Assembly: GCA_024710705.1 (NCBI GenBank)
Contig: JANJUF010000090.1
Location: forward strand, 1 to 64,000
From: Gemmatimonadaceae bacterium
Lineage (GTDB): Bacteria; Gemmatimonadota; Gemmatimonadetes; Gemmatimonadales; Gemmatimonadaceae
Direction of reading: 5' to 3'
Length of the DNA: 64,000 bases
This document shows, one piece after another, positions 1-9,839 of the stretch (positions within the stretch are counted from its first letter, which is position 1; each line of letters starts with the position of its first letter). The position numbers were made by a program, and so were the translations under genes. The notes beneath the pieces are model-generated. The model saw nothing but the letters and a program-made list of their open reading frames with translations, was not told the origin of the DNA and made no database searches.

Positions 1-1157
1 CCTTCCCCGATCTCGCCGATCTTGGCGTCGCGCATGAAGCGCTCCACGGGATAGTCCTTCGTGTACCCGTAGCCGCCGTGCAGCTGGATGGCCTTGATGG
101 TGTTCCGCATGGCCAGCTCTGAGCAGAACAGCTTGGCCATCGCGGCTTCCTTGGAGTACGGCTGCCCGTTCTGGCTCAGCCAGGCCGCGTGGTACACGAG
201 ATGCCGCGCCGCCTCCAACTCCGTGGCCATGTCCGAGAGCTGGAAGTGCACGCCCTGGAACTCGGCGATCCGCTTGCCGAACTGCTTGCGCTCGGTCGTG
301 TACTTCAGCGCCTCGTCGAAGGCCCCCTGCGCGACGCCGAGCGACAGGGCGGCGATGCCGATGCGTCCCGCATCGAGCGTCTTCATGAAGTTGATGAAGC
401 CGCGGCCTTCCTCGCCGAGCAGGTTCTCCGCTGGCACTTCCACATCCTCGAAGATGAGTTCGCGGGTGTCGGACGCGCGCCAGCCGAGCTTGTCCTCCTT
501 CTTTCCGGCACGGAATCCGCGCATCGGCACGAGCTCGGGATCGTGTCCCATCCCGAGATCCTTCACACGCTCGAGGTCACAGGTCTCCTTGGTGAGGATG
601 AAGCTGGAGATGCCGCGCGTGCCCTGCCCCGGATCCGTCACCGCCGTGACAATGAAGACCTCACCGACGCCGCCGTGCGTGATGAAGCGCTTGGTGCCGT
701 TGAGCACGTACTTGCCGCCCTTCTTGACGGCGGTCGTCTCGGTGCCGCCGGCGTCTGAGCCGGCGTTGGGCTCGGTGAGCCCGAAGCCACCGAGCACCTT
801 GCCCGAGGCGAGGCGCGGCACGTAGCGGGCGATCTGGGATGCGTTGCCGAAGTTGACGATCGGCGACGTGCCGAGCGTCGTGTGGGCGGAGATCGTGATG
901 GAGTGCGACGCGCAGACGCGCGCCAACTCTTCGATGGCGATCATGAACGAGATCGTATCGAGCCCGGCGCCGCCGAGTTCCTCGCTCCACGGGATCCCGA
1001 GCAGGCCCAGGTCCGCCATCTTCTTGACGTTGTCCCAGGGAAACTCCTGGGTGTCGTCAAAGTGGCGCGCGACGGGCGCGACCTCCTCACGGGCGAAGGC
1101 GCGGACCATCTCCCGCGTGGCGAGGTGATGGTCCTGGAAGTAGAGCGCGTCGTGCAT
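1..1157 (-). CDS. acyl-CoA dehydrogenase (3' end truncated by window edge)
   Basis: Manual reverse-strand translation MHDALYFQDHHLATREMVRAFAREEVAPVARHFDD...GGFGLTEPNAGSDAGGTETTA...RKQFGKRIAEFQGVHFQLSDMA...QLHGGYGYTKDYPVERFMRDAKI; classic ACAD motifs. Not in the ORF track because it runs off the edge. Confidence 0.93.
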   Translation of the reverse strand, partial: MHDALYFQDHHLATREMVRAFAREEVAPVARHFDDTQEFPWDNVKKMADLGLLGIPWSEELGGAGLDTISFMIAIEELARVCASHSITISAHTTLGTSPIVNFGNASQIARYVPRLASGKVLGGFGLTEPNAGSDAGGTETTAVKKGGKYVLNGTKRFITHGGVGEVFIVTAVTDPGQGTRGISSFILTKETCDLERVKDLGMGHDPELVPMRGFRAGKKEDKLGWRASDTRELIFEDVEVPAENLLGEEGRGFINFMKTLDAGRIGIAALSLGVAQGAFDEALKYTTERKQFGKRIAEFQGVHFQLSDMATELEAARHLVYHAAWLSQNGQPYSKEAAMAKLFCSELAMRNTIKAIQLHGGYGYTKDYPVERFMRDAKIGEIGE

Positions 1158-1210
1158 CGGGTCGGCGGCGAGGGACGTGGAGGCGGGTCGGCGGCAGCTA
1201 TCCCCGCAAC

Positions 1211-2875
1211 TTAGTCGGGCGACGACCGGAACGCGCGTTCGAGTACGACGCCGTCCAGCTTTTCCGCCGGCGTCAGCCCGAGCAGCCGGGCCAGCGTTGG
1301 CGCGATGTCCACCACACGCGCGGGGCCGGTGTCGGTGCCCTGCCCGAACGCATCGCCCCAGAACATCACGGGCACGAGCGCGTCGTAGTCGTGCGGCGTG
1401 CCGTGCGACGCGATGCCGGTACCGATGTAGTTGAACGGATCGAGGGTCACCACCGCGAGCGTGTTGCCCCCGGGCCGGAACATGTGCAACCACCGACGCG
1501 CGATGTGATCCTTCACCGTATCGGCGCGCGCCAGGTCGTCAATGACGTCCACGCGCATCACACCCGGCACCTTGCGCGCCTCGGCGGCGAACTCCCGCGC
1601 AATGCGCTGGATGTCGCGCTCCTTCCCCACGGCCTGCGCGCGATCCACTTCGAACGCGGGCCAGTCCCAGGTGAAGGCGATCGGGGCGATGCCCGAGCGC
1701 GTTACCAACGGCGAGATGGCGGTAAACACCGGATCGAAGGCGCGACCGCCGACGCGGCGGGCGCCGACATTGTTTCCGAAGGTGGAGCGCACCTCCGGCA
1801 CCGGGGCCACCCCGTGGTCCGACGTAAGCGCAATCACGATGTTGTCCCGCCCGCGCAGGGCGAAGAGTGAGTCGAGGAAGACGCCGAGAAAGCGGTCGAG
1901 CCGCAACGCGTGATCGTGCAACTCACGGGAGTCGGGCCCCCAGCGGTGTCCGACGGCGTCCATCGTCGACAGCGACACCGCGAGCAGGTCCGTCTGCGGG
2001 CCGCCGCCCAGATCCATCTCTCGCACCCCGCGCCACGCAAAGTCGAACGTGAGCTCATCCATCCACGGCTGTCCGGCGATGACGTTGCGTGCCATGCCGG
2101 CGTCCGTCGCCATGACGTGCGGGAACAGGAAGCCCTGTCCCCCGCTCTCAGCTTCCACCGAGTCCGGCTCGGGATAGTACTGCTCGGGCAACAACAGCTC
2201 CCAGCGGCGGCCAGCGTACCGGGTGGCCGCGCGATCCTCGGCGTTGAAGGCCTGCACCCAGCTCGGCAGCGTGTCGGCGTAATACGTGCTGGTGGTGAAC
2301 GTGCCGCTCCGCTGCGCGTACCAAAACACCGGATGCTTGCCGCGTCCGATCGGGAGGATGGCCCCCCGATCCTTGCGGGAGACCGAGAGCACGCGCGTAC
2401 GCGAGTCGGCAGCAACCATCCAATCGGCAAGCGTGGTGCCCTGGAAGCGGAAGGGCGACGCCCCGATGCCATCGGCGTCCACGAGCGGGGCTTCGGTGGT
2501 GTTCACGCCGGCCGAGTTGCTGGCGATGCCGGTGCTGTACGGGAAGCGCCCCGAGAGCGTCGAGGCGTGGCCTGGCGCGGTTTCTGTGATGCCGTGATCG
2601 TGGGCGGCCCTCGAGAAGAACACGCCTTCATCGAGCAGACGGCGGAATCCCCCCGTGAACTGAGCGTCCCAGCGCTCGAGATAGTCCGGGCGCAGTTGAT
2701 CCACCGTGAGCAGCAACACCAGTTTCGGTCGGACGCGATGGCCGGGATCGGGGATGGCGACGGGCGCGACCTCCGCCACCGGCGGCGGCGGCAGGGTGGC
2801 CGGGCGTTGCACGCAGGCCGGAACGGCGAGCAGTGCGAGCATCGGGAGAACAGGCACCAGACGGAAGGTCGACAT
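1211..2875 (-). CDS. alkaline phosphatase family / nucleotide pyrophosphatase-phosphodiesterase-type lipoprotein
   Basis: 554 aa; KLVLLLTVDQLRPDYLERW, TETAPGHASTLSGRFP, LTSDHGVAPVPE metal-site motifs; N-terminal signal with VPAC lipobox-like end. Confidence 0.85.
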   Translation of the reverse strand: MSTFRLVPVLPMLALLAVPACVQRPATLPPPPVAEVAPVAIPDPGHRVRPKLVLLLTVDQLRPDYLERWDAQFTGGFRRLLDEGVFFSRAAHDHGITETAPGHASTLSGRFPYSTGIASNSAGVNTTEAPLVDADGIGASPFRFQGTTLADWMVAADSRTRVLSVSRKDRGAILPIGRGKHPVFWYAQRSGTFTTSTYYADTLPSWVQAFNAEDRAATRYAGRRWELLLPEQYYPEPDSVEAESGGQGFLFPHVMATDAGMARNVIAGQPWMDELTFDFAWRGVREMDLGGGPQTDLLAVSLSTMDAVGHRWGPDSRELHDHALRLDRFLGVFLDSLFALRGRDNIVIALTSDHGVAPVPEVRSTFGNNVGARRVGGRAFDPVFTAISPLVTRSGIAPIAFTWDWPAFEVDRAQAVGKERDIQRIAREFAAEARKVPGVMRVDVIDDLARADTVKDHIARRWLHMFRPGGNTLAVVTLDPFNYIGTGIASHGTPHDYDALVPVMFWGDAFGQGTDTGPARVVDIAPTLARLLGLTPAEKLDGVVLERAFRSSPD

Positions 2876-2898
2876 CGCTCTCGGGTGAGGGTCCTCGG

Positions 2899-2904
2899 AT
2901 TATA
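2899..2904 (-). promoter_or_regulatory. candidate -10 element (TATAAT on minus strand) upstream of the phosphatase gene
   Basis: Perfect TATAAT (attata on + strand) 24 nt upstream of the 2875 start; no convincing -35 box seen. Confidence 0.35.
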
Positions 2905-2987
2905 CCCTAGACCGCCGATCGGCGTGCAGTTGCCCTCCGGCGCGCTTCGTCACACTTTCGTCCCGGCGTGGCTCCCACATTCCCCAC

Positions 2988-4022
2988 ATGCCTGACCTTT
3001 CCCAGCACTATCTCTGGCGCAATCTCGTTGCGCGCACGCTCGTCTACTACGCCATCTGCGGCACCGTCGCCTGGGCGTTGCGCGAGTACGTGACGCCCAC
3101 CTGGGGCGTGCTCGGCGGCGAAACGCTGAAGGATCTCGTGGGCGGCGCGCCGGCCGTACTCGATGGCGAGAGTAGCTCCACGCCGACCGCCCTCGCCGCC
3201 ACCATCGCGATGGTGACCGCCTTCGCGACCTCGCTTCCGGTGGCGTGGATCTACACGCTCACCCGGCGCAAGAAGGGGTTCCAGCAGTCCGTGGTGCAGA
3301 CCTACCTGATCCTGCCGGTGGTCGCCGCCGGCATCGTGGTGCTCGTCAAGCACTCGCTGGCGCTGGCGTTCTCGCTGGGTGGCATTGTCGCGGCGGTGCG
3401 GTTCCGCACCTCGCTCGACGACAGCAAGGACGCGGCCGGCATCTTCGTGGTCATCGGCATCGGCATGGCGGCGGCAGTCGCGCCGTCGGTGTCGTGGGTG
3501 ATCTCGATTGGATTCAACGTGCTGATGCTGTTCCTCTGGTTCACCGATTTCGGAAAGCCGCTTGCCCTCGAGGGCCGCACGGCCGAGAAGCGCCTCGAAC
3601 GCGCGCTCGCGACGGCCAACCGCACCGGCATGTTCCTCGCCAAGATCGACGACGAGGTGCTCAAGGCCATGTCGCCCGAGCAGCTGGAGGCCTTGGCCGA
3701 CCGCGCCTGGCGCCGGCGCAAACGCAACGACCCCGACCTCGCCGAGGACGACGACAGGGATGGGGAGAAGGGCGACGCACGCCCCCAGTTCGACAAGCTG
3801 CTGCGCCTGCGGACGGCCGACGCGGAGCGCGCCCGCGCACTCTGCGAACCGCGCTTCACGGCGCTCTTCGCCCAGTGGAAGTACCTCGGCAGCGTGAAGG
3901 AGAACGACATCCGCGTGCTTGAATACGGGGTCACGCTGGCCGATACCGTCACCCCCGGCGTCGTCGGCGACGACCTCGGTGCCATTCCCGATTCGCCGCT
4001 TCGCGGCGTGGAGTTGCGTTGA
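2988..4022 (+). CDS. DUF4956 domain-containing membrane protein
   Basis: 344 aa; multi-TM N-terminus with LAFSLGGIVAAVRFRTSLDDSKDAAGIFVVIGIGMAAAV, typical of DUF4956; charged C-terminal extension. Confidence 0.8.
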   Translation: MPDLSQHYLWRNLVARTLVYYAICGTVAWALREYVTPTWGVLGGETLKDLVGGAPAVLDGESSSTPTALAATIAMVTAFATSLPVAWIYTLTRRKKGFQQSVVQTYLILPVVAAGIVVLVKHSLALAFSLGGIVAAVRFRTSLDDSKDAAGIFVVIGIGMAAAVAPSVSWVISIGFNVLMLFLWFTDFGKPLALEGRTAEKRLERALATANRTGMFLAKIDDEVLKAMSPEQLEALADRAWRRRKRNDPDLAEDDDRDGEKGDARPQFDKLLRLRTADAERARALCEPRFTALFAQWKYLGSVKENDIRVLEYGVTLADTVTPGVVGDDLGAIPDSPLRGVELR

Positions 4023-5050
4023 TGCTTCGTCCGCTCTGCCTGCTGGTCGCCGTGCTACTTGCGGCCGATGGGCTCTCCGCCCAGGGGTTGTTCCGCTCCG
4101 ACGAGCCGCTCACGATCACGCTGACCACCAACCTGCGCGACCTCACGCGTGAGCGCGACTCGACGAACCTGCGTTGGTTCGGCACCGAGCTGAAGTGGTT
4201 GGACTCCGCCGGCGCCGAACGCACGATGCCGGCGGAACTGCGGGCCCGCGGGCACTTCCGGCGGCAGACGGCGAACTGCGCGTTTCCGCCGCTCTTCCTC
4301 CGCGCGGCGCGCGGGGATCGCGAGGGCACGATCCTGCAGGGCAACCCCCGGGTGAAGATTGTCACGCCCTGCCGCCCGGCCTCGGCGGACTACCAGCAGT
4401 ACATCTTCACCGAGTATCTCGCGTACAAGGCGTACGAGATCATCGATACGATGCATCATCGCACGCGGCTCGCGCAGATCACCTACGTGGACTCGGCCGG
4501 TCGCGGACGGCCGATCACCGTCACGGGATTCTTCCTCGAGACCGCGGAAGAGGTGGCCGACCACTACGACCTCGCGAACTTCGAGAGCCCCGGCACCACC
4601 TGGGATTTCCTCGAAGACGAGATCATCGCGCGCATCTCGCTGTTCCAGTTCATGATCGGCAACACCGATTGGTCCACGTCGGGCCTGCACAACATCATCG
4701 TCCTGCGGTCGCCCGAAGCGACGTATCGCGCCATCCCGTACGACTTCGACTGGACTGGCCTGGTGAACGCGCGCTACGCGACACCCAATCCGATCCTGCC
4801 GATTCGGTCGGTGCGCCAGCGGCTGCACCGCGGCCCCTGCCGCACCGCCGAGCAATGGGCACCGACCATCGCCTACTTCAAGGAGCGGCGGCCGGCGATC
4901 GATGCACTGTTCAGCACCCCGCTGCCCGGGCAGGATCCGCGCAAGCTCGCCGAGGCGAAGCGCTACGTGGACGAGTTCTGGCCAATCCTCGACGACGAGC
5001 GCCGGTTCCGTCGCGAGGTGATCGAGACCTGTCGCCCGGACGGCAACTGA
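4019..5050 (+). CDS. secreted CotH-kinase-like protein
   Basis: 343 aa with signal peptide; FMIGNTDWSTSGLHNIIVL...YRAIPYDFDWTGLVNARYA resembles the CotH N..D..N / P.D.D pattern; overlaps the DUF4956 gene by 4 nt. Confidence 0.55.
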   Translation: MMLRPLCLLVAVLLAADGLSAQGLFRSDEPLTITLTTNLRDLTRERDSTNLRWFGTELKWLDSAGAERTMPAELRARGHFRRQTANCAFPPLFLRAARGDREGTILQGNPRVKIVTPCRPASADYQQYIFTEYLAYKAYEIIDTMHHRTRLAQITYVDSAGRGRPITVTGFFLETAEEVADHYDLANFESPGTTWDFLEDEIIARISLFQFMIGNTDWSTSGLHNIIVLRSPEATYRAIPYDFDWTGLVNARYATPNPILPIRSVRQRLHRGPCRTAEQWAPTIAYFKERRPAIDALFSTPLPGQDPRKLAEAKRYVDEFWPILDDERRFRREVIETCRPDGN

Positions 5051-5051
5051 C

Positions 5052-5084
5052 CTGAGGCGCGGGCGACGCCGGCGCGGCCCTCAG
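5052..5084. terminator. candidate hairpin between convergent genes
   Basis: ctgagg|cgcg ... cgcg|gc|cctcag imperfect inverted repeat between stops at 5050 (+) and 5081 (-); no T tract. Confidence 0.35.
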
Positions 5085-7171
5085 TCGAGGCCGCGCAGGG
5101 TGTCGAGCACGTCCCGCCCGAACCGGTCGAGTCGCGCCGGGCCCACGCCGTGGACGCCGGCGAGTTGGTCCCTCGATCGCGGGTTGGCTCGGGCGATTTC
5201 GCGCAGCGCGCGATCGGGAAATATCACATACGCCGGCACGTCGTCCGCCTTGGCCAGACGCGAGCGCAGTACCTTGAGCGCATCGAGACGAGCGATCTCT
5301 TCGCGAGAGAGCGGTGAGTCCGTGACACCGGCCTTCGCCGCCGCCGGCTTTCTGCTCCGTCCGCGCGTGGCTGGCCCGCTTCGCGGCTCGTGTTTGATGC
5401 CGAGGCAGTTGTCGCAATTGTCGCAGCGGGGGCGCGCGGCCGGGTCGCCGAAATAGCGGAGCACGAACGCGCGTCGGCAGTACTTGGTATACGCGTACTG
5501 CTGCACCATCTCGAGCTTGCGTAGTTCCCCGTGGCGGCGGCGGTCGAGCCCAGCCCAGTCCACCGGCCAGCCGGCGAGGTCGCGGGACGGATCCACCACC
5601 GTGATACCCTCCCCCAACTTGCGCCACACGAGCATTTGCTGGCTCTGCAGCGCGTCGAGCTGCCGCATGGCAGCAAGCGCGCCGCCGAGGCCAGGCGGAA
5701 GGGCGTCGAGATCCGCCACGATGCCAGCGTGCAGCGTGCCGCGGGCACGCCTCCACAGCGAGCGCAGGAGCGCCAGCGCGAGGCCATCGCGCTCCTCCGT
5801 CAACTCGGCCTTCAGTCGCTCGGGCGTGGCCAGCAGGCGCAGGTGGGCGTGCGTCCGCGAGGCGTCGGCGACCGCCACCGCGCCGCTCCGAGTCAGGATG
5901 CGCAGCGCCGATTCCGCCTCGCGATCGCTCACCTTGCCCCGCGCGGTCGCCGCCACCTCCGCGCTGGACGCCGCCACCAGGCCATCGGGGTCGGCGAGGC
6001 GTCGCAGCGCCTCGTAGACGCTTGCGATGGTCTCACGCTCCGGCAGCGCGCCCTTGATGAAGAACTCGTGGGTGAAGCGATCGGGAAAGGCGTGCAGGAG
6101 GACCGCCGTGGCGGGCAAACGATCGCGTCCCGCCCGGCCCGCCTCTTGATAGTAGGCCTCCAGTGTCCCCGGCATGGCGTGATGCACCACCAGTCGCACA
6201 TTCGGCTTGTCGATCCCCATCCCGAACGCATTGGTCGCGACGATCACGCGCACGCGCTCGGTCATGAAGGCGTCCTGCACCTCGGCGCGATGCGCGTCGT
6301 CGAGCCCGGCATGGTAGGCAAGAGCGGGGAGCCTGGCCTTGGTGAGCGCGCCAGCAATCCGCTCGACCGTCTTCCGCGTGCTCGCGTACACGATGGCCAC
6401 CCCGTCCCGATGCGCCTCGACCTGCTCGCGAAGCAGCGCCACCAGCGACTCATCCTTGGCCGCGTCGTTCTTGGTGGGCACAACGTGGTAGGCGAGGTTG
6501 GTCCGGTCGAATCCCGTGATCACCACCGTCGGGTTGTGGAGCTCCAGCTGCCGCGCGATGTCCTCGCGCACCTCAGGCGTGGCGGTCGCGGTGAGCGCCA
6601 CCGTGGGAGGATTCCCGAGGCGCTTCCGTACCTCCTTCACCCGGAGGTAACTCGGCCGGAAATCGTGCCCCCACTCGCTGATGCAGTGCGCCTCGTCCAC
6701 CGCCAGCAGCGTCACGCCAATGGCGCGCAGTCGCTCAGCGGTGCTGCCGAGGTCGAAGCGTTCGGGGGCGAGGTAAAGGAGCTTGACCTCCCCGCTCGTC
6801 ACCCGCGCCATGCGCGCGCTCACCTCGGCCTGGCTCAAGGTACTGTTGAGGAATGTCGCCGGCAGGCCGCGCGCTTCCAGCGCATCCACCTGGTCCTTCA
6901 TCAGCGAGATGAGCGGGGAGATCACGACGGTGAGCCCCGGGAGGACGAGGGCCGGCACCTGGAAGCAGAGCGACTTACCTCCGCCGGTGGGCAGGATCAC
7001 CAGGGTGTCTCGCCCATCGAGCACGGACTGCACCGCCTGCGTCTGCCCGGGACGGAACCCGGGATAGCCGAAGCGTTCTCGCAGCAGCGCGAGGGCGGCG
7101 GCGAGTCGGGGATTGGCGGACGCCACTGTGGACACGCCGAAGGATAGTCGGTGTCGCCGCCGCCGCGGCAT
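5081..7171 (-). CDS. recQ: ATP-dependent DNA helicase RecQ
   Basis: LRERFGYPGFRPGQTQAVQSVLDGRDTLVILPTGGGKSLCFQVPAL, DEAHCISEWGHDFRPSYL, ATNAFGMGIDKPNVR, CDNCDNCLG zinc site, C-terminal HRDC-like region. Start codon uncertain (ORF extends to 7243). Confidence 0.95.
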   Translation of the reverse strand: MPRRRRHRLSFGVSTVASANPRLAAALALLRERFGYPGFRPGQTQAVQSVLDGRDTLVILPTGGGKSLCFQVPALVLPGLTVVISPLISLMKDQVDALEARGLPATFLNSTLSQAEVSARMARVTSGEVKLLYLAPERFDLGSTAERLRAIGVTLLAVDEAHCISEWGHDFRPSYLRVKEVRKRLGNPPTVALTATATPEVREDIARQLELHNPTVVITGFDRTNLAYHVVPTKNDAAKDESLVALLREQVEAHRDGVAIVYASTRKTVERIAGALTKARLPALAYHAGLDDAHRAEVQDAFMTERVRVIVATNAFGMGIDKPNVRLVVHHAMPGTLEAYYQEAGRAGRDRLPATAVLLHAFPDRFTHEFFIKGALPERETIASVYEALRRLADPDGLVAASSAEVAATARGKVSDREAESALRILTRSGAVAVADASRTHAHLRLLATPERLKAELTEERDGLALALLRSLWRRARGTLHAGIVADLDALPPGLGGALAAMRQLDALQSQQMLVWRKLGEGITVVDPSRDLAGWPVDWAGLDRRRHGELRKLEMVQQYAYTKYCRRAFVLRYFGDPAARPRCDNCDNCLGIKHEPRSGPATRGRSRKPAAAKAGVTDSPLSREEIARLDALKVLRSRLAKADDVPAYVIFPDRALREIARANPRSRDQLAGVHGVGPARLDRFGRDVLDTLRGLD

Positions 7172-7208
7172 CGGTTCCTTGCCCGGGGGGACGGGATAAC
7201 TTTCCCGC

Positions 7209-9839
7209 GTGCACATCCCGCTGTTCGTCTCCGCGTCGGGCATCTTGGTTCTGATCGCGCTCGGGTTCGTGTTCGCGCTCGGGCGGCTGAGCGCGACGTA
7301 CCACCGGCGTTACGTGCGGTCGTGGCAGTACGCCTGGCTGGCGCTGGCGGTGTACGCCTGCTTCGCCGGACTGGCCCTGCTCTCAGTGGACCTCCCGTCG
7401 CTGACGCCGTGGCGTCGGGTGGCATCGCTGGCCTCCATCGGGGCGGCATGGTGGCACCTCCGCGCGCTGGGCGTCGGCATGCGCGACCTCTGCGCTCCGG
7501 AGGAGGACCTTCCCGCCTGGCGCGAGTGGCTGACGGCCGTGCTCATCGCCGGTGCGGCGCTGTTGGTGCTGATGCCGGTCGCACCGCGTTCCGAGGCAGC
7601 GTTCATGCGTTACCTCGCGCGCGTCGCGATGCTGGCCGCGGCGTGGGGCGTGACCTACATCTCCGCCGGTCTCCTGCTCCTCCGCCGCCGGACGGACGCC
7701 ACGGAGCTCGCCCGCGGGATCCTGGCGGCCGCGCTCGTCACCTACGGCATCCTGCGGGTGGTGGAACCCGCGTTGCACCTCCTCGATGAGCGCCCTGTCC
7801 TCGCACAGGTGCTCACCTTCGGTGGCCTCCCCCTGCTCGTGGCGATGGGCGGAGGGATGCTCATCACGCTTCTGGAGGTGGAACGCACGCGCGCCCTCAA
7901 CGAGGCCGCCGCGCGAAGCACCGCGGAGCGTACCGCCGTCGCCTCCGAAGCGACCCTCGCCACGGCCCTCGCCAGCAGCACGGATCCAGTGTTGATCGTG
8001 GACCGCGACGGGATTGTGCTCAGCGCCAACCTGCGCTTCGTGGACCTGGTCCGGCAGATCACCGGGCGCACCGTGCGCCCCGGCGAGGAAATCCACGGCT
8101 ACATGGACGCCCCGACCCGCACGTTCTGGGATGAGGCCTTCGCCCGCGCCCGCGACGGTGAGGCCCTGCTCCGTCGCCAGCCCTTCCACCTCGCGCACGG
8201 CGAGCCGCCACGCTCCTTTGCCGTCCGCCTCACGCCCGTGCGCGAGTCGGGACAGATCATCGGGGTCCTCGTCGTGGCCCACGACGCCACCGAGGAGGAG
8301 AAGCTCCGCGCCGCCCTGGAACGGCGCGAGGAGTGGTTTCGCTCGATGATCGAGAACGCCAGCGACATCATCTTCCAGATCTCCCGCGATGGCGTCATCG
8401 AGTACGCCAGTCCGTCGCTGGAACGCCTGCTCGGGCATCGCCCGGGCGACGTGATCGGCAGCCCGGCCTTCACCTTCGTCCACCCGGACGACGCCCCGAC
8501 GCTGCGCGACGCCATGGAGCGCTCATTCGCGCGCGACGACACCGTGCCGACCACTGTCCCCTTCCGGGCGCGCGCACGGCACGGCGAGTACCTCGAGATG
8601 GAAGCCGTCTCGCGGCCGTACGAGGAAACGGACGGCTCGCCGCGCCTGATCGTCGCCGCGCGGGATATCCGCGAACGCCGGCGCCTCGAGGGCGAGCTGC
8701 TCGCGGCGCGGCGGCTCGAGAGCGTCGGGCGCCTCGCCGGTGGCGTGGCCCACGATTTCAACAACCTCCTCACCGCCGTCGTGGGGAACGTGAGCCTGAT
8801 GCGAGAGCGAGTCGCGGGCGACGGCGTGCTCAGCACGCACCTCGAGGAAATCGATCACGCCGTGCAACGCGGCGCCGAGCTGACGCGGCGCCTGCTGGCC
8901 TTCGCCCGCCGCCAGATGATCGAGCCCCGCATCCTGAACGTCACGGAGCGCGTGTCCGATCTTGAGCGCCTGCTGCGCCGCCTCCTCGGCAGTGACATCA
9001 CGCTCTCCATCGAGTTGGCGCCGGACCTCTGGTCGGTCCGCGCCGACCCGACGTCGCTGGAACAGATCCTGGTGAACCTCGCGGTCAACGCCCGCGATGC
9101 CATGCCGGACGGCGGCACGCTGCGTCTGGTGGGCAGCAATCTCGCCATCGCCGAGAGCGGTCACGAGTCCCTCGGCATCCCGCGCGGCGAATGGGTGCGC
9201 CTCGACCTCAGTGATACCGGCGCGGGCATCGAGGAATCGGTGATCGGCCAGATCTTCGAGCCTTTCTTCACGACGAAGGACCGCAGCGGAGGCACCGGGC
9301 TGGGCCTGGCCACGGTGTACGGTGCGATGACGCAGGCGGGCGGCCACGTGCGCGTGCGCTCCGCCGTCGGCGCGGGCACGACGTTCTCCCTGTTCCTCCC
9401 GCGCGTTATCCCACCGGCCGCACCCAAGCGGCCGTCGACGCCGGTGGACGCCGCGAAGGCCGTGCCCGGGGAGATCGTGCTGCTGATCGAGGATGAAGCC
9501 GGCGTCCGCGACGTGACGGCCAAGATCCTCCGCAAACTCGGCTACGAGGTCCTCACCGCCGAGGATGGCGAACGGGCGGTCGCCTTGGTTGCGGCGCGCA
9601 CCGAGCCCATTGACCTCGTGGTGAGCGACCTGATGATGCCAGGCATCAACGGTGTCGAGGCGGTGCGCCAGATCCAGGCGCTGCGGCCGACGCTGCCCGC
9701 CATCTTCATCTCGGGATTCAGCGAGGAGGCGCTACGCTGGCGCGATGGCATGCCGAGCGCGGGCCGCCTGCTCGCCAAGCCTTTCACCGTGCAGGAACTC
9801 GCCGCCGCCGTCGCCGAGGCGCTGGGCCGCGGCGACTAG
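7209..9839 (+). CDS. membrane PAS-domain hybrid sensor histidine kinase with C-terminal receiver
   Basis: 876 aa; N-terminal TM segments, PAS regions, GGVAHDFNNLLTAVVGN H-box, EPFFTTKDRSGGTGLGLATVYG HATPase, DLVVSDLMMPGINGVEAV receiver. Confidence 0.9.
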   Translation: MHIPLFVSASGILVLIALGFVFALGRLSATYHRRYVRSWQYAWLALAVYACFAGLALLSVDLPSLTPWRRVASLASIGAAWWHLRALGVGMRDLCAPEEDLPAWREWLTAVLIAGAALLVLMPVAPRSEAAFMRYLARVAMLAAAWGVTYISAGLLLLRRRTDATELARGILAAALVTYGILRVVEPALHLLDERPVLAQVLTFGGLPLLVAMGGGMLITLLEVERTRALNEAAARSTAERTAVASEATLATALASSTDPVLIVDRDGIVLSANLRFVDLVRQITGRTVRPGEEIHGYMDAPTRTFWDEAFARARDGEALLRRQPFHLAHGEPPRSFAVRLTPVRESGQIIGVLVVAHDATEEEKLRAALERREEWFRSMIENASDIIFQISRDGVIEYASPSLERLLGHRPGDVIGSPAFTFVHPDDAPTLRDAMERSFARDDTVPTTVPFRARARHGEYLEMEAVSRPYEETDGSPRLIVAARDIRERRRLEGELLAARRLESVGRLAGGVAHDFNNLLTAVVGNVSLMRERVAGDGVLSTHLEEIDHAVQRGAELTRRLLAFARRQMIEPRILNVTERVSDLERLLRRLLGSDITLSIELAPDLWSVRADPTSLEQILVNLAVNARDAMPDGGTLRLVGSNLAIAESGHESLGIPRGEWVRLDLSDTGAGIEESVIGQIFEPFFTTKDRSGGTGLGLATVYGAMTQAGGHVRVRSAVGAGTTFSLFLPRVIPPAAPKRPSTPVDAAKAVPGEIVLLIEDEAGVRDVTAKILRKLGYEVLTAEDGERAVALVAARTEPIDLVVSDLMMPGINGVEAVRQIQALRPTLPAIFISGFSEEALRWRDGMPSAGRLLAKPFTVQELAAAVAEALGRGD

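Noticed and set aside
5531-7147. 538-aa plus-strand ORF antisense to recQ
   Set aside because: Antisense codon-bias artefact; recQ motifs are decisive.
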